Source: an uncultured Lachnospiraceae bacterium
GTDB lineage: Bacteria > Bacillota > Clostridia > Lachnospirales > Lachnospiraceae
Assembly (NCBI GenBank): GCA_910578645.1
Contig: CAJTQI010000004.1
Span: 1 to 64,000 of the forward strand
Direction of reading: 5' to 3'
Length of the DNA stretch: 64,000 nt
Shown here piece by piece: positions 44,661 through 53,042 of the stretch (positions are counted from its first letter, which is position 1; the number at the start of each line of letters is the position of its first letter). Made by a program: the position numbers and the translations under genes. The notes beneath the pieces were generated by a model. It had not been told where the DNA came from, ran no database searches, and saw nothing but the letters and a program-made list of their open reading frames with translations.

Positions 44661-44707
44661 TATCTTCTGCTTTTTAAAAAGGTTTATATGGAAAGGGGAA
44701 AAGAAAT

Positions 44708-44929
44708 ATGAAAAATAAAGGTTTAGATTGTCTTGCCCTGACGATTGCCATTATCGGTGCTATTAACTGGGGGTTAATCGGTCTTTTCAGTTTTGACCTG
44801 GTGGCATTTGTTTTCGGTAATATGTCGTGGTTTTCAAGGATTATTTATGCGCTGGTAGGTATTGCGGGTCTATATATCATCACATTTTATATGTATACGG
44901 GCGGTACAGCAAGAGAAGCAGATTCGTGA
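44708..44929 (+). CDS. DUF378 family small membrane protein
   Basis: 73 residues after GGAAAGGGGAAAAG. Two membrane helices (about 8-33 and 42-62), with the AINWGLIGLFSFDLVAF motif of DUF378. Function of the family is unknown. Confidence 0.88.
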   Translation: MKNKGLDCLALTIAIIGAINWGLIGLFSFDLVAFVFGNMSWFSRIIYALVGIAGLYIITFYMYTGGTAREADS

Positions 44930-44955
44930 CCTGGTTAGGGAATGCATAAAAACTG

Positions 44956-44997
44956 ATAGGGCCGACGTTTCTTTAAGGAACGCCGGCCCTATTTTTT
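44956..44997 (+). terminator. Intrinsic terminator after the DUF378 gene
   Basis: ATAGGGCCG / CGGCCCTAT, 9-bp stem with further inner pairs, then TTTTT. Confidence 0.9.
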
Positions 44998-45039
44998 AAG
45001 AAATATTAAAAGCTGTTCTAAATGGCATCTATACAAACA

Positions 45040-45378
45040 TTAAAATTCGATAGGTTTTCCGTCCCTCCAAATCCGTTCCAAATCATAGAACAGACGGTTT
45101 TCTTTGTCAAAAATATGCACAATCACGTCATGGAAATCAAGAAGTACCCAGTTTGCGTTGTTATATCCCTCCACCTGCCTTAAGGGTACGCCTGCTTTGC
45201 CAAGGGTTTCTTCCACATGGTCGGAAAGAGCCTGTATCTGGCTGCGGTTAGAGCCGTTTGCAATGATAAAGTAGTCGGCGATTACGGAAACTTCGCTGAT
45301 GTCAATCACTTTAATGTCTTCTGCTTTCTTGTCCTCTAGTGCAGTGATTGCAAGCTTTGCAATATCATAACTATTCAT
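45040..45378 (-). CDS. rsfS: Ribosome silencing factor RsfS
   Basis: 112 residues of the Iojap family, with VIADYFIIANGSNRSQIQALSDHV and NWVLLDFHDVIVHIF. It binds L14 and blocks subunit joining in starvation. It follows nadD and yqeK in the usual Firmicutes order. Confidence 0.94.
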   Translation of the reverse strand: MNSYDIAKLAITALEDKKAEDIKVIDISEVSVIADYFIIANGSNRSQIQALSDHVEETLGKAGVPLRQVEGYNNANWVLLDFHDVIVHIFDKENRLFYDLERIWRDGKPIEF

Positions 45379-45471
45379 ATGAACTTAGTCCTTTCATAAT
45401 TTCTAATTTTTCAGTCTAATTCCCATGCATATCGTAAGCAGGCTGACGACACTGCTTAAATAGAAAATAAC

Positions 45472-46071
45472 CTATCTTCCTTCAAGATAATATGCATAGG
45501 TTTCTTGTGTCATGGGGTCCACACTGCCGCCTTTTTTTGCCAAATAACGAAGCGTGTCGCTCAGAATCTTGCGCAATGCCCCGTCCAAGTCCTGAAATGC
45601 CAGCCTGCGTACTTCAAGAAGGTCAGGGTCTTCTTCCGCTGCTTTCTTAGGCCGTTTCCGCCCAGGTTCCATATAATCTGCAATGTAGATGATTTTCTCC
45701 AGTTGGCTCATGTGCGGCCTGCCTGTGGTGTGGTAACAGATGGCATTCAGGATATCCCTGTCGGTGATGCCATAGGATTCTTTTGCCAGAATGCATCCGG
45801 ATTTGGCATGTAAGAGCGCAGAGTCTTTCTGCATTTCCAATTCGGATAATATGACATGATTTTTCTCGCAAATGGAGATTTGTTTCCGGTGTCCAAGACA
45901 TTTGGCACAATCGTGTAACATACCTGCAATAAGGGCCTTCTCCACATCTACGCCGTGCACTGCCGCCAGATTTGCAGCGGTGTACGCCACACCCAAGGTA
46001 TGCTCATAGCGTTTTGCCTCCAGAGACTTTTCTACTTTTTTGCGGAGTTTTGCAAGATTTACTGTCTTCAT
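45472..46071 (-). CDS. yqeK: YqeK family HD-domain Ap4A hydrolase
   Basis: 199 residues. HD-domain metal ligands are in RYEHTLGVAYTA, LHDCAKCLG, and AKSGCILAKE plus ICYHTTGRPHMS. Family members hydrolyse Ap4A symmetrically. Its start overlaps the nadD end by ATGA. Confidence 0.92.
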   Translation of the reverse strand: MKTVNLAKLRKKVEKSLEAKRYEHTLGVAYTAANLAAVHGVDVEKALIAGMLHDCAKCLGHRKQISICEKNHVILSELEMQKDSALLHAKSGCILAKESYGITDRDILNAICYHTTGRPHMSQLEKIIYIADYMEPGRKRPKKAAEEDPDLLEVRRLAFQDLDGALRKILSDTLRYLAKKGGSVDPMTQETYAYYLEGR

Positions 46072-46670
46072 CGGTACAATCCCTTTCTTTCAATATACTG
46101 TCTGACTTGTTCCGGGACTTTTTCTCTAATAGACTCTCCTGCCGCAATTTTCTGCCGGATATCCGAAGAAGAAATATTCATACAGTCTATTTGCAGAAGG
46201 TGGATGTCTGCACCGTATTCTTTTTGTAAGATTTGTATCTGTCCTTCCATGTCGGCAGTTGTCTTACCATCCCGCACCGCCGCCAAAATGATGCAATTGG
46301 CAAAGATACGTTCCGGGAAAACCCATTTAGCCATGTGAAACAAGCTGTCTGCGCCGACAATAAAATAATATTCGGTATTTGGGTTGTCACTGGCCAAACG
46401 CTCCAGTGTCTCATAAGTATAAGTATTGCCTTGTCTTTCAATTTCTATGGCGGACAGAGAAAAACCCGGTATATCCCGGATGGCCAGAGCCGTCATCTGA
46501 GCGCGTATTTGTCCCGGTTCAACATTCTGCCCTGCTTTCATGTAGGGCACGCCGCAGGGAATGAAGAGGACTTCATCTAATGCATATTGTTCAAATGCCT
46601 GTTTTGCAAGCATCAGGTGTCCGTTGTGAATCGGGTTGAATGTCCCGCCCATAATGCCTACTTTTTTCAA
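46068..46670 (-). CDS. nadD: Nicotinate-nucleotide adenylyltransferase NadD
   Basis: 200 residues with TTG start, 8 bases after GGAGG. Nucleotidyltransferase motif GGTFNPIHNGHL at 8-19, and ISSSDIRQKI near the C-terminus. It makes deamido-NAD for NAD synthesis. Confidence 0.94.
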   Translation of the reverse strand: MKKVGIMGGTFNPIHNGHLMLAKQAFEQYALDEVLFIPCGVPYMKAGQNVEPGQIRAQMTALAIRDIPGFSLSAIEIERQGNTYTYETLERLASDNPNTEYYFIVGADSLFHMAKWVFPERIFANCIILAAVRDGKTTADMEGQIQILQKEYGADIHLLQIDCMNISSSDIRQKIAAGESIREKVPEQVRQYIERKGLYR

Positions 46671-46700
46671 ATGAGATGCCTCCTGTCATAATATATTAAA

Positions 46701-46991
46701 TTATTTTGGCAGCACAATCTTTGGATTTTTTTTATCAGGTTTATAAAGGATAATTTTCTTGCCGATAACTTGTACAATCTGTGAATGTGTTCTTTCGGAT
46801 ATCATTTCCGCAATCTCATTGGGGTCATCGGCACAGTTTTTGAGCACGGCAATTTTGAGTAGCTCTCTAGTGTTGAATGCCTCGGCAATGGCTGAGGTAA
46901 ATTCAGGCGTCAAACTGGACTTGCCTACTTGAAAAGTAGGGTTTAAAGTGCTGGCTAAACTTTTTAAATAAGCTCTTTGTTTACTTGTCAT
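46701..46991 (-). CDS. yhbY: CRM-domain RNA-binding protein YhbY
   Basis: 96 residues, a single CRM domain: LKSLASTLNPTFQVGKSSLTP and the VQVIGKKIILYK end. It binds pre-50S particles. Preceded by GGAGAAG. Confidence 0.92.
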   Translation of the reverse strand: MTSKQRAYLKSLASTLNPTFQVGKSSLTPEFTSAIAEAFNTRELLKIAVLKNCADDPNEIAEMISERTHSQIVQVIGKKIILYKPDKKNPKIVLPK

Positions 46992-47047
46992 AATTCTTCT
47001 CCATAAATCGTTTAATCAAAGTGAGGTTTTACGTGTTACCTTGAAAA

Positions 47048-48334
47048 CTATTTGTAATAATCAAAAGACAGTCCGTACATCCTGACGGTATCGCCTTCTT
47101 CAATTCCTAGCTGTTCCAATTGTTTTAAAATACCATTGTCTTTTAAGAAATCCTGGAAGAATTTGAAACCCTTTTCAGATTCCAGGTTCGTGTAGGACAG
47201 CATTTTTTCAATTCTGGCTCCCTCTACCACATAGGCGTCTTCATCCTCATCATAAACGACAGTAAATGGCTCATTTTCCGTGTTGAAATGGTATTCCGGG
47301 AAAAATTCCTGTTCAAAGACGACAAGTTTGGAATCTATTGTTTCCAACGTATTGTTGATGGCATATAATAAATCTCGCAGACCTTGCCCACTGATAGCTG
47401 ATATGGCATAGACAGGAATACCCTTCGGTTCAAATTCATCTTTGATTTTTGCAACAGGGTCATCCTGGCTGAATATCATGTCTATTTTGTTGGCAACAAT
47501 CATCTGGGGCCTTTGAGCCAAATCGACATTATAAGATTCCAACTCTTTGTTGATGGCATAGATATCTTCTATAGGGTCACGTCCTTCGGTGGAAGCTGCG
47601 TCAACGATATGCACAATCAGTTTCGTTCGCTCGATATGACGTAGAAATTCATGGCCAAGCCCAACTCCTTCTGATGCGCCTTCAATCAGTCCGGGGATAT
47701 CTGCAATAACAAATCCCTTGGCATCTTCTAAATCCACTACGCCAAGGTTCGGGTTTAAGGTCGTGAAATGGTAGTTGGCAATCTTCGGCTTGGCGTTAGT
47801 TACCTTGGAAAGGAATGTAGATTTCCCCACATTCGGAAAACCGACAAGTCCTACATCGGCAATCACTTTCAGCTCCAACAAAAGTTCTAACTCCTGTGCC
47901 GGCTGACCGGGCTGTGCATATCTGGGTGCCTGCATGGTGCTTGTGGCATAATGCTGGTTGCCATTGCCTCCCTTGCCTCCGCTTAGAAGAAGGAAACGAC
48001 GGTTTTCTCCGGACATATCGGTTATGACTTGTCCGCTTTGCGCTTCTTTGATTACCGTTCCTTCCGGAACCTTAATGACGATGTCTTCCCCGTTTTTTCC
48101 GGAACAATTGCGTTTGTTTCCGTTTTCACCGTTTCCGGCGCTGTATTTACGTGTATGCCTGAAGTCGGCAAGGGTATTTAATCCTTCGTCCACTTCAAAG
48201 TATACACTGCCCCCTGTTCCGCCGTCCCCGCCGTCAGGGCCGCCGTTTGGGACATATTTTTCACGTCGGAAGGATACATGTCCGTCCCCGCCTTTACCGC
48301 TTTTTACATAAATTTTTGCGCAATCTGCAAACAT
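47048..48334 (-). CDS. obg: Ribosome-assembly GTPase Obg
   Basis: 428 residues from MFADCAKIYVKSG at 48334. Glycine-rich Obg domain (1-158), G domain with GFPNVGKS, DIPGLIEGA and NKID, and an OCT domain (about 345-428). Longer starts lie in the terminator region. Works in 50S maturation. Confidence 0.95.
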   Translation of the reverse strand: MFADCAKIYVKSGKGGDGHVSFRREKYVPNGGPDGGDGGTGGSVYFEVDEGLNTLADFRHTRKYSAGNGENGNKRNCSGKNGEDIVIKVPEGTVIKEAQSGQVITDMSGENRRFLLLSGGKGGNGNQHYATSTMQAPRYAQPGQPAQELELLLELKVIADVGLVGFPNVGKSTFLSKVTNAKPKIANYHFTTLNPNLGVVDLEDAKGFVIADIPGLIEGASEGVGLGHEFLRHIERTKLIVHIVDAASTEGRDPIEDIYAINKELESYNVDLAQRPQMIVANKIDMIFSQDDPVAKIKDEFEPKGIPVYAISAISGQGLRDLLYAINNTLETIDSKLVVFEQEFFPEYHFNTENEPFTVVYDEDEDAYVVEGARIEKMLSYTNLESEKGFKFFQDFLKDNGILKQLEQLGIEEGDTVRMYGLSFDYYK

Positions 48335-48373
48335 AATTTTCTCCTGCTCCTGATGTGTTTTCCCCATAAGGTG

Positions 48374-48407
48374 AAAAGGGCTTCAAACATCTGGATGTTC
48401 GAAGCCC
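48374..48407 (-). terminator. Hairpin terminator between rpmA and obg
   Basis: On the minus strand GGGCTTC-x-AACATC pairs with GATGTT-x-GAAGCCC around a 2-base loop, followed by TTTT. It may reduce transcription from ribosomal genes into obg. Confidence 0.75.
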
Positions 48408-48419
48408 GAATCAATCGTC

Positions 48420-48704
48420 CTATTGTTCTACAGGATATACGGAAGCCTGTTTTTTATCTCTTCCTTTTCTCTCAAAACGAAGTACACCGTCAACCAATGC
48501 GAACAGTGTGTCATCCCCGCCGATACCTACGTTTACGCCCGGATGAATCTTCGTCCCACGCTGCCTGTACAGGATATTCCCTGCCTTGACGAATTGTCCG
48601 TCAGCCCTCTTCGCACCTAATCTCTTGGATTCGGAATCCCTACCGTTTTTTGTAGAGCCGACACCCTTCTTATGTGCAAAAAATTGAAGGTTCATATTTA
48701 ACAT
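48420..48704 (-). CDS. rpmA: 50S ribosomal protein L27 with cleavable N-terminus
   Basis: 94 residues from ATG 48704 (AGGAGGTG site). The N-terminus MLNMNLQFFAHKKGVG carries the LQFF-AHKKG site at which Firmicutes L27 is cut by Prp, encoded just upstream, exposing the tail that reaches the peptidyl-transferase centre. The rest is a normal L27. Confidence 0.96.
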   Translation of the reverse strand: MLNMNLQFFAHKKGVGSTKNGRDSESKRLGAKRADGQFVKAGNILYRQRGTKIHPGVNVGIGGDDTLFALVDGVLRFERKGRDKKQASVYPVEQ

Positions 48705-48708
48705 GGTA

Positions 48709-49041
48709 TTACACCTCCTCAAATGTCAATTTACAGTATTTTGTCCCATATTGCTTTTGAATCTGGGCAAGCCCAAGCCTTAGAGAATCTACAAGTACCC
48801 TGGAAGTTTCCTTCAGGGGCTGTTCAAAAAAACGGCACCGGATGATTCCTGCTTCTTCGTCTGCTTCCACATCCATCGGTTCCTTCGTAATTTTTTCCAG
48901 GGAATTGATGGTATTAATCACGAGAACAGAAATGGAAGCACATACAATGTCCTCACCATATTCTGCGAACCCTGCGTGTCCGTTACATGTAAATCCTTGA
49001 TATTCTCCCATTGCCGTTTTATGGAATGTGATTTGTGTCAT
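48709..49041 (-). CDS. prp: Ribosomal-processing cysteine protease Prp
   Basis: 110 residues from ATG 49041 (GAGGTG site). Catalytic His22 (GHAGFAEYGEDIVCASIS) and Cys34 match the family. It removes the L27 N-terminal extension. Located between rplU and rpmA, its standard place. Confidence 0.95.
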   Translation of the reverse strand: MTQITFHKTAMGEYQGFTCNGHAGFAEYGEDIVCASISVLVINTINSLEKITKEPMDVEADEEAGIIRCRFFEQPLKETSRVLVDSLRLGLAQIQKQYGTKYCKLTFEEV

Positions 49042-49061
49042 TTCACACCTCATAAAAAATG

Positions 49062-49367
49062 CTATGCATTGATTTTGTCAATTTTAACCTGTGTGTATGC
49101 TTGCCTATGACCGTTTTTCTTGTGATAGCCTGTTTTTCTCTTATACTTGTATACGACCACCTTACGGTGTTTGCCCTGGTCTAAAACGGTTCCGGTAACG
49201 GTTGCGTTAGCAACATCACCTGCAACCTTAAGCTCCTGGTCGCTTACGGCTATAACCTGGTCAAATGTCACAGCGCTTCCGACTTCAACATCTAATTTCT
49301 CCACTTTGATAATGTCTCCCTCGGAAACTTTGTACTGCTTTCCACCTGTTGCAATAATTGCGTACAT
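49062..49367 (-). CDS. rplU: 50S ribosomal protein L21
   Basis: 101 residues from ATG 49367 (GGGAGGTG site). Motifs YAIIATGGKQYKVSEGD and KRKTGYHKKNGHRQAYT are those of L21. First gene of the rplU-prp-rpmA-obg set. Confidence 0.96.
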   Translation of the reverse strand: MYAIIATGGKQYKVSEGDIIKVEKLDVEVGSAVTFDQVIAVSDQELKVAGDVANATVTGTVLDQGKHRKVVVYKYKRKTGYHKKNGHRQAYTQVKIDKINA

Positions 49368-49494
49368 ATTGCACCTCCCATTCATGAACTTCAGTTCATT
49401 TTACTCGCTAGTTTCGGTGGCATCCGTTATATAACTGTAAACCAAACTAAATGATTCACATACGGGCACACTTTTACCTCACTATGCGGCATAC
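49368..49494 (-). promoter_or_regulatory. rplU leader, candidate L21 autoregulatory RNA
   Basis: About 127 bases between promoter and L21 start. It includes ATGAACT-GA-AGTTCAT (49384-49399) next to the ribosome site. Firmicutes have a known L21 leader RNA at this spot; the family match was inferred from position, not from alignment. Confidence 0.5.
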
Positions 49495-49500
49495 TCGAAT

Positions 49501-49529
49501 ATCATAACTGGTTTGGTGGAATTTGTCAA
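49501..49529 (-). promoter_or_regulatory. Consensus promoter of the rplU operon
   Basis: Minus strand TTGACA (49524-49529), 17-base spacer, TATGAT (49501-49506). Confidence 0.88.
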
Positions 49530-49590
49530 TGGCTTCTTGTATTTTTTATACGCTTTGTGTAATAGTTCAGCCTTCCATTATTCTGCAAGT

Positions 49591-49613
49591 AAAATCGCTC
49601 TATACGCGATTTT
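49591..49613 (-). terminator. Hairpin after the lipoprotein gene
   Basis: AAAATCGC / GCGATTTT, 8-bp stem, 7-base loop, 32 bases past the stop of the minus-strand gene at 49645. The T-run is in the stem. Confidence 0.6.
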
Positions 49614-49644
49614 GCGAGCTGTTTGTATGCGGTTTGACCTCATA

Positions 49645-50757
49645 TCACTGCGGCAGGCTGCTCCATGACACTTCCTCGGATTGCATGAGTTCGTCATAAT
49701 TTATTCCCAGCAAAGTGCATCTGTCTCTGACAGCCGCCTCCACTTCTTTGCTGCTAACCCAGTTGATTCCTAATTCATCCCTGCATCTTTCCACATAAGT
49801 TTCGCACAGACTCAAGTCTTCGCCGGAACATTCGCTTAAATCATAACAATAATATTTATCATCCCCGATTGCGGAAAAAGAAACCACAAGGCCAGGGATA
49901 TGGTCTGTGCCGAAAATTTCATGGTAAGCTTCGCCGCCCAGGTTTGTCCACTCGCCGGACAGAGTCTCCGTCATACAGATATCGGTTTTTTTTCCGTCTG
50001 ACAAGATAGCGGATAAGCCGGCAAAGTGGTCTCCTGCTCCGTTTGAGCCGTAATCGCTCAGTTGTCCGTTAAGGCATACGCTTGTACTGCTTCTGGCCCA
50101 ACATGCATATTTGTTTGTCAGGTAAAGATGTCCGTCATCCTGTGACAGGATGAAAACGGCATAGCTGTCATCATCGGGACTGTAGATATCCAGTCCGTTA
50201 AATCGAATCAATAATTTTTGGGCGTCACTGTCCAGGCATTGTATGTAAGCGTACTGCATAGAATCATAAGAACTTCCGTACAAGTAATAATCGGATACAG
50301 CCTGTCCAAGTTCTGTCAAAGTATAGGCGCTGCCTCTTTGCAGTAACTCTTTCTCATATTCATATTTCGGGAAATCATCCCTGACTACTGCCTGGAAACC
50401 GTTATGCAGAAATTCTTCATACAAATCCCGGGAAGCTTGTGCCGCGTCGGATTCTGCTGGTTTAGCCTCTGCCTGGCCGGGCACCGTGGACTCTGTGGTA
50501 TCCGGTGCGGTTTCTTCGCCGTCGTCCGTTCCCTTGTCCTGACTTGGTTGCTCATCAGACGGGGAAGAGGCGTCATCCGGAATATCTTCCGGGCTGGCAC
50601 CCTGTATTCCGGTAGCCGTATCATTACTTTCGGCTGATTCTTCGGTAGAAAGACTGGTAAGGCCTGCATCGCCTGTGTCGGTGCCGCACCCGGACAACAT
50701 CACTGTGGTGCATGATAAAGCCAGCAATTCTTTTAGGAAGGTTTGTTTTGCTTTCAT
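49645..50757 (-). CDS. Lipoprotein of unknown function
   Basis: 370 residues from ATG 50757 (GGAGCG site). Signal peptide with lipobox LSGC near residues 19-22, so it is anchored outside the membrane. Residues 24-110 are acidic low complexity (Asp, Glu, Ser, Thr, Pro), a likely wall-spanning linker. The globular part (110-370) starts ASRDLYEEFLHNGFQAVVRDDF and contains many Tyr and Asp. No catalytic motif recognised. It sits between rplU and Nudix genes on the same strand. Confidence 0.85.
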   Translation of the reverse strand: MKAKQTFLKELLALSCTTVMLSGCGTDTGDAGLTSLSTEESAESNDTATGIQGASPEDIPDDASSPSDEQPSQDKGTDDGEETAPDTTESTVPGQAEAKPAESDAAQASRDLYEEFLHNGFQAVVRDDFPKYEYEKELLQRGSAYTLTELGQAVSDYYLYGSSYDSMQYAYIQCLDSDAQKLLIRFNGLDIYSPDDDSYAVFILSQDDGHLYLTNKYACWARSSTSVCLNGQLSDYGSNGAGDHFAGLSAILSDGKKTDICMTETLSGEWTNLGGEAYHEIFGTDHIPGLVVSFSAIGDDKYYCYDLSECSGEDLSLCETYVERCRDELGINWVSSKEVEAAVRDRCTLLGINYDELMQSEEVSWSSLPQ

Positions 50758-50770
50758 ATGTGCGCTCCTT

Positions 50771-51319
50771 TCAAGCGATTGTAAAAAAATAAGCCGCAAT
50801 CTGTGCACGGGAACTAAATTCCTCCGTCTCAAGAAGTTCCCGCACTTCTTCTTTGGTATAAAATCCTGCTGTAATCTGCTCATTTTCAGACGTGTGGTCT
50901 TCAAAATTCCCCTCCACATCCACAAAGGCTATCTGTGTCTTGACATCGGAGAAGGCAACTGCCGCGTAGGAAGGAGGAAGAATGGTGCGGATTTTATGTA
51001 CACTTAGCCCGGTTTCTTCATATAGTTCCCGCTGGATGCATTCTTCCAATGATTCGCCGTCATTTATCATGCCTGCGCAGAGGTTATAGACGAAACGGTT
51101 GACACCCATACGGAACTCACGTAAAAGAAGCAACTTGTCTTCATGGTATGCCACGATAGACACACCGCTTATTCGCTTGCCAATTGCTTCCGGGCTGGGG
51201 ATTTCGCTGCGGCTGACAATCTCATATTTTTTCTCACGGCCTGCTTTGTTTCTGTAAGTCAGCTCGTAGTTTTTCAGATACTTGCCGTCTTTTACTTTTT
51301 CCATTCTTAAAAGTTCCAT
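50771..51319 (-). CDS. Nudix hydrolase, probably ADP-ribose pyrophosphatase-like
   Basis: 182 residues from ATG 51319 (AAGGGGAAT site). A full Nudix box GX5EX7REUXEEXGU occupies about residues 83-105. The upstream segment RNKAGREKKYEIVSR is typical of ADP-ribose pyrophosphatases, and the substrate loop is not diagnostic. It ends 13 bases before the lipoprotein gene, so the two are likely one operon. Confidence 0.9.
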   Translation of the reverse strand: MELLRMEKVKDGKYLKNYELTYRNKAGREKKYEIVSRSEIPSPEAIGKRISGVSIVAYHEDKLLLLREFRMGVNRFVYNLCAGMINDGESLEECIQRELYEETGLSVHKIRTILPPSYAAVAFSDVKTQIAFVDVEGNFEDHTSENEQITAGFYTKEEVRELLETEEFSSRAQIAAYFFTIA

Positions 51320-51383
51320 ATGGTATTCCCCTTTCTTCGTTTCATAGATTTCTTCAACAATAGCGGCAATGATAGCTGCTGCA

Positions 51384-51412
51384 TTTATAAAAATATAGAC
51401 TGACTCAGTCAA
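51384..51412 (-). promoter_or_regulatory. Promoter of the Nudix-lipoprotein operon with an overlapping palindrome
   Basis: Minus strand TTGACT (51407-51412), 17-base spacer, TATAAA (51384-51389). The palindrome GACTGACTCAGTC (51398-51410) overlaps the -35 region and could be an operator. Confidence 0.65.
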
Positions 51413-51508
51413 TAATGTGTCTATAGTAGTCAACCATGTGGCAAAAATGAATTATTATTCTATAAAGTACTGGACTAGTGCTTGGTTCGCTGACAACTAG
51501 ATAAAACA

Positions 51509-52702
51509 TTAGTATTTGCCATGATATTGCTCATAGAAACTCGGATTAACTTTCTTTCGGGTAATTTCCATCAGTCCCAATCCTGTCATGTCTACCACGT
51601 CTGCTGTTATGTTATCCTTTTTTAACAGGTTTTTCATATGTTCTATAAGCTGTTTTTCGTGCGATTTATCCTTGAGATTGATGAAATCTACAAGAATCAT
51701 CCCGGACAGGTTCCTTGCCCGCAGATGTGTGGCAATCATTTCTGCCGCTTCCAAGTTAAGATGAAAGAAAGTTTCTTCCGCTTTTTTTCCTTGTTCGCAT
51801 TTTCCACTGTTTACGTCGATGGAGATGAGCGCTTCGGTGGGTTCAATGACCAGATAACCTCCGGATTTTAGCCATACTTTCTTATCTAGCAATTCTTTGA
51901 TGCGTGTTTCTAAGGAGTATAGCTTGTAAAGAGGAAGCATGGTGTCTTCATAGAGGCGGACGGGAATACCCTTGCGTGCCAGGCTGTCTTCTATTTCCGT
52001 ATATATGGAAGGGATGTCCGTGACCACTTCGTCATACTCTGCTGTGTAGGCATTTTCAATGAAATGCATATATCCGGGTTTGACATGGTGCAGGCAGCTA
52101 TAACAGGTACGTTGTGCGGCAATTTGCTTGATATGCTCTAACTGCCTGACAAGCTGCTCTGCTTCCTGTATAAGCAGGCTATCATCTTGTAGTGTGCCTG
52201 CATTTGTTCTGATAATCAAAAAATTTTTTGCTCCGAGCTGCTGTAGTGCTTCGATATTGCGGAAACGGGCGTGCTGTTTTTTGCTAAGTTTTGCAGAGAC
52301 TTGGATGGTGTTAGGGCTGTTCTTAAGCCCTGCGACTATGTAGTTTCCTGATAGGGAAATATCGGTTGTCACACTTGCGAGTTTTGTCTTCATAGGTTCT
52401 TTGGCAAGCTGAACCAGGAGTTCGTCGCCTGGTTTCAGGCATCCGTCCGGTTTCCGGTTCGTTATGAAAGCATGTTTTGCCTCAGAGAGAGGGAGGAACG
52501 TGAGGCAGCCGCTTCCAATATTTATGAAAGCGGCGCCGATATTTTGTGAAATATTTTGTACCTTACCTATATAAATATTGCCTACTGCATAGTCGGTTGC
52601 GCGGTGTACCTGTATGGACAGGATTTGGGAACCACATATAAGCAAGCTATACAGTCTGTCATTTAGTTTGGTGATTAGGATTTTGCCTTTTTGTAGTGTC
52701 AT
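51509..52702 (-). CDS. Ribonuclease E/G family protein
   Basis: 397 residues. S1 domain at 37-100 (GNIYIGKVQNISQNIGAAFINIG), then the RNase E/G catalytic part with ISIDVNSGKC and ILVDFINL, in which the aspartates bind Mg. It ends without the zinc-link region and arginine-rich tail of RNase E, so RNase G-like. It follows the two radical-SAM-associated genes, a conserved clostridial group, here split by merR and ybjQ. Confidence 0.9.
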   Translation of the reverse strand: MTLQKGKILITKLNDRLYSLLICGSQILSIQVHRATDYAVGNIYIGKVQNISQNIGAAFINIGSGCLTFLPLSEAKHAFITNRKPDGCLKPGDELLVQLAKEPMKTKLASVTTDISLSGNYIVAGLKNSPNTIQVSAKLSKKQHARFRNIEALQQLGAKNFLIIRTNAGTLQDDSLLIQEAEQLVRQLEHIKQIAAQRTCYSCLHHVKPGYMHFIENAYTAEYDEVVTDIPSIYTEIEDSLARKGIPVRLYEDTMLPLYKLYSLETRIKELLDKKVWLKSGGYLVIEPTEALISIDVNSGKCEQGKKAEETFFHLNLEAAEMIATHLRARNLSGMILVDFINLKDKSHEKQLIEHMKNLLKKDNITADVVDMTGLGLMEITRKKVNPSFYEQYHGKY

Positions 52703-52724
52703 GGAATGTCCCTTAAACTTAATA

Positions 52725-53042
52725 TCATAGATTCTTATATTTTACAGCGGTTCCGTAGGCAATGACTTCCGCTGCCCCCTGCATCACTGAGGATGATGCA
52801 TAACGGACATTGACTACTGCATCGGCGCCCATATTCTGCGCCTCGTCCACCATGCGCTTTACAGCAATCTGTCGTGCCTGGTTGAGCATATCTGTGTACT
52901 CGGTGACTTCGCCGCCTACCAATGTCTTGATTCCCGCCATGAAATCTTTGCCGAAGTTCTTAGTCTGCACAATGCTCCCTTTTACAATCCCTAATGTTTC
53001 CAGTTCCTTTCCGGAAATATAATCAGTATTTACGAGCAACAT
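52725..53042 (-). CDS. YbjQ family protein
   Basis: 105 residues from ATG 53042 (GGAGGAG site), overlapping the MerR gene end by 20 bases. The family signature runs through VNTDYISGKELETLGIVKGS and GADAVVNVRYASSSVM. Pentameric proteins of unknown role, sometimes called heavy-metal binding. Confidence 0.9.
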   Translation of the reverse strand: MLLVNTDYISGKELETLGIVKGSIVQTKNFGKDFMAGIKTLVGGEVTEYTDMLNQARQIAVKRMVDEAQNMGADAVVNVRYASSSVMQGAAEVIAYGTAVKYKNL

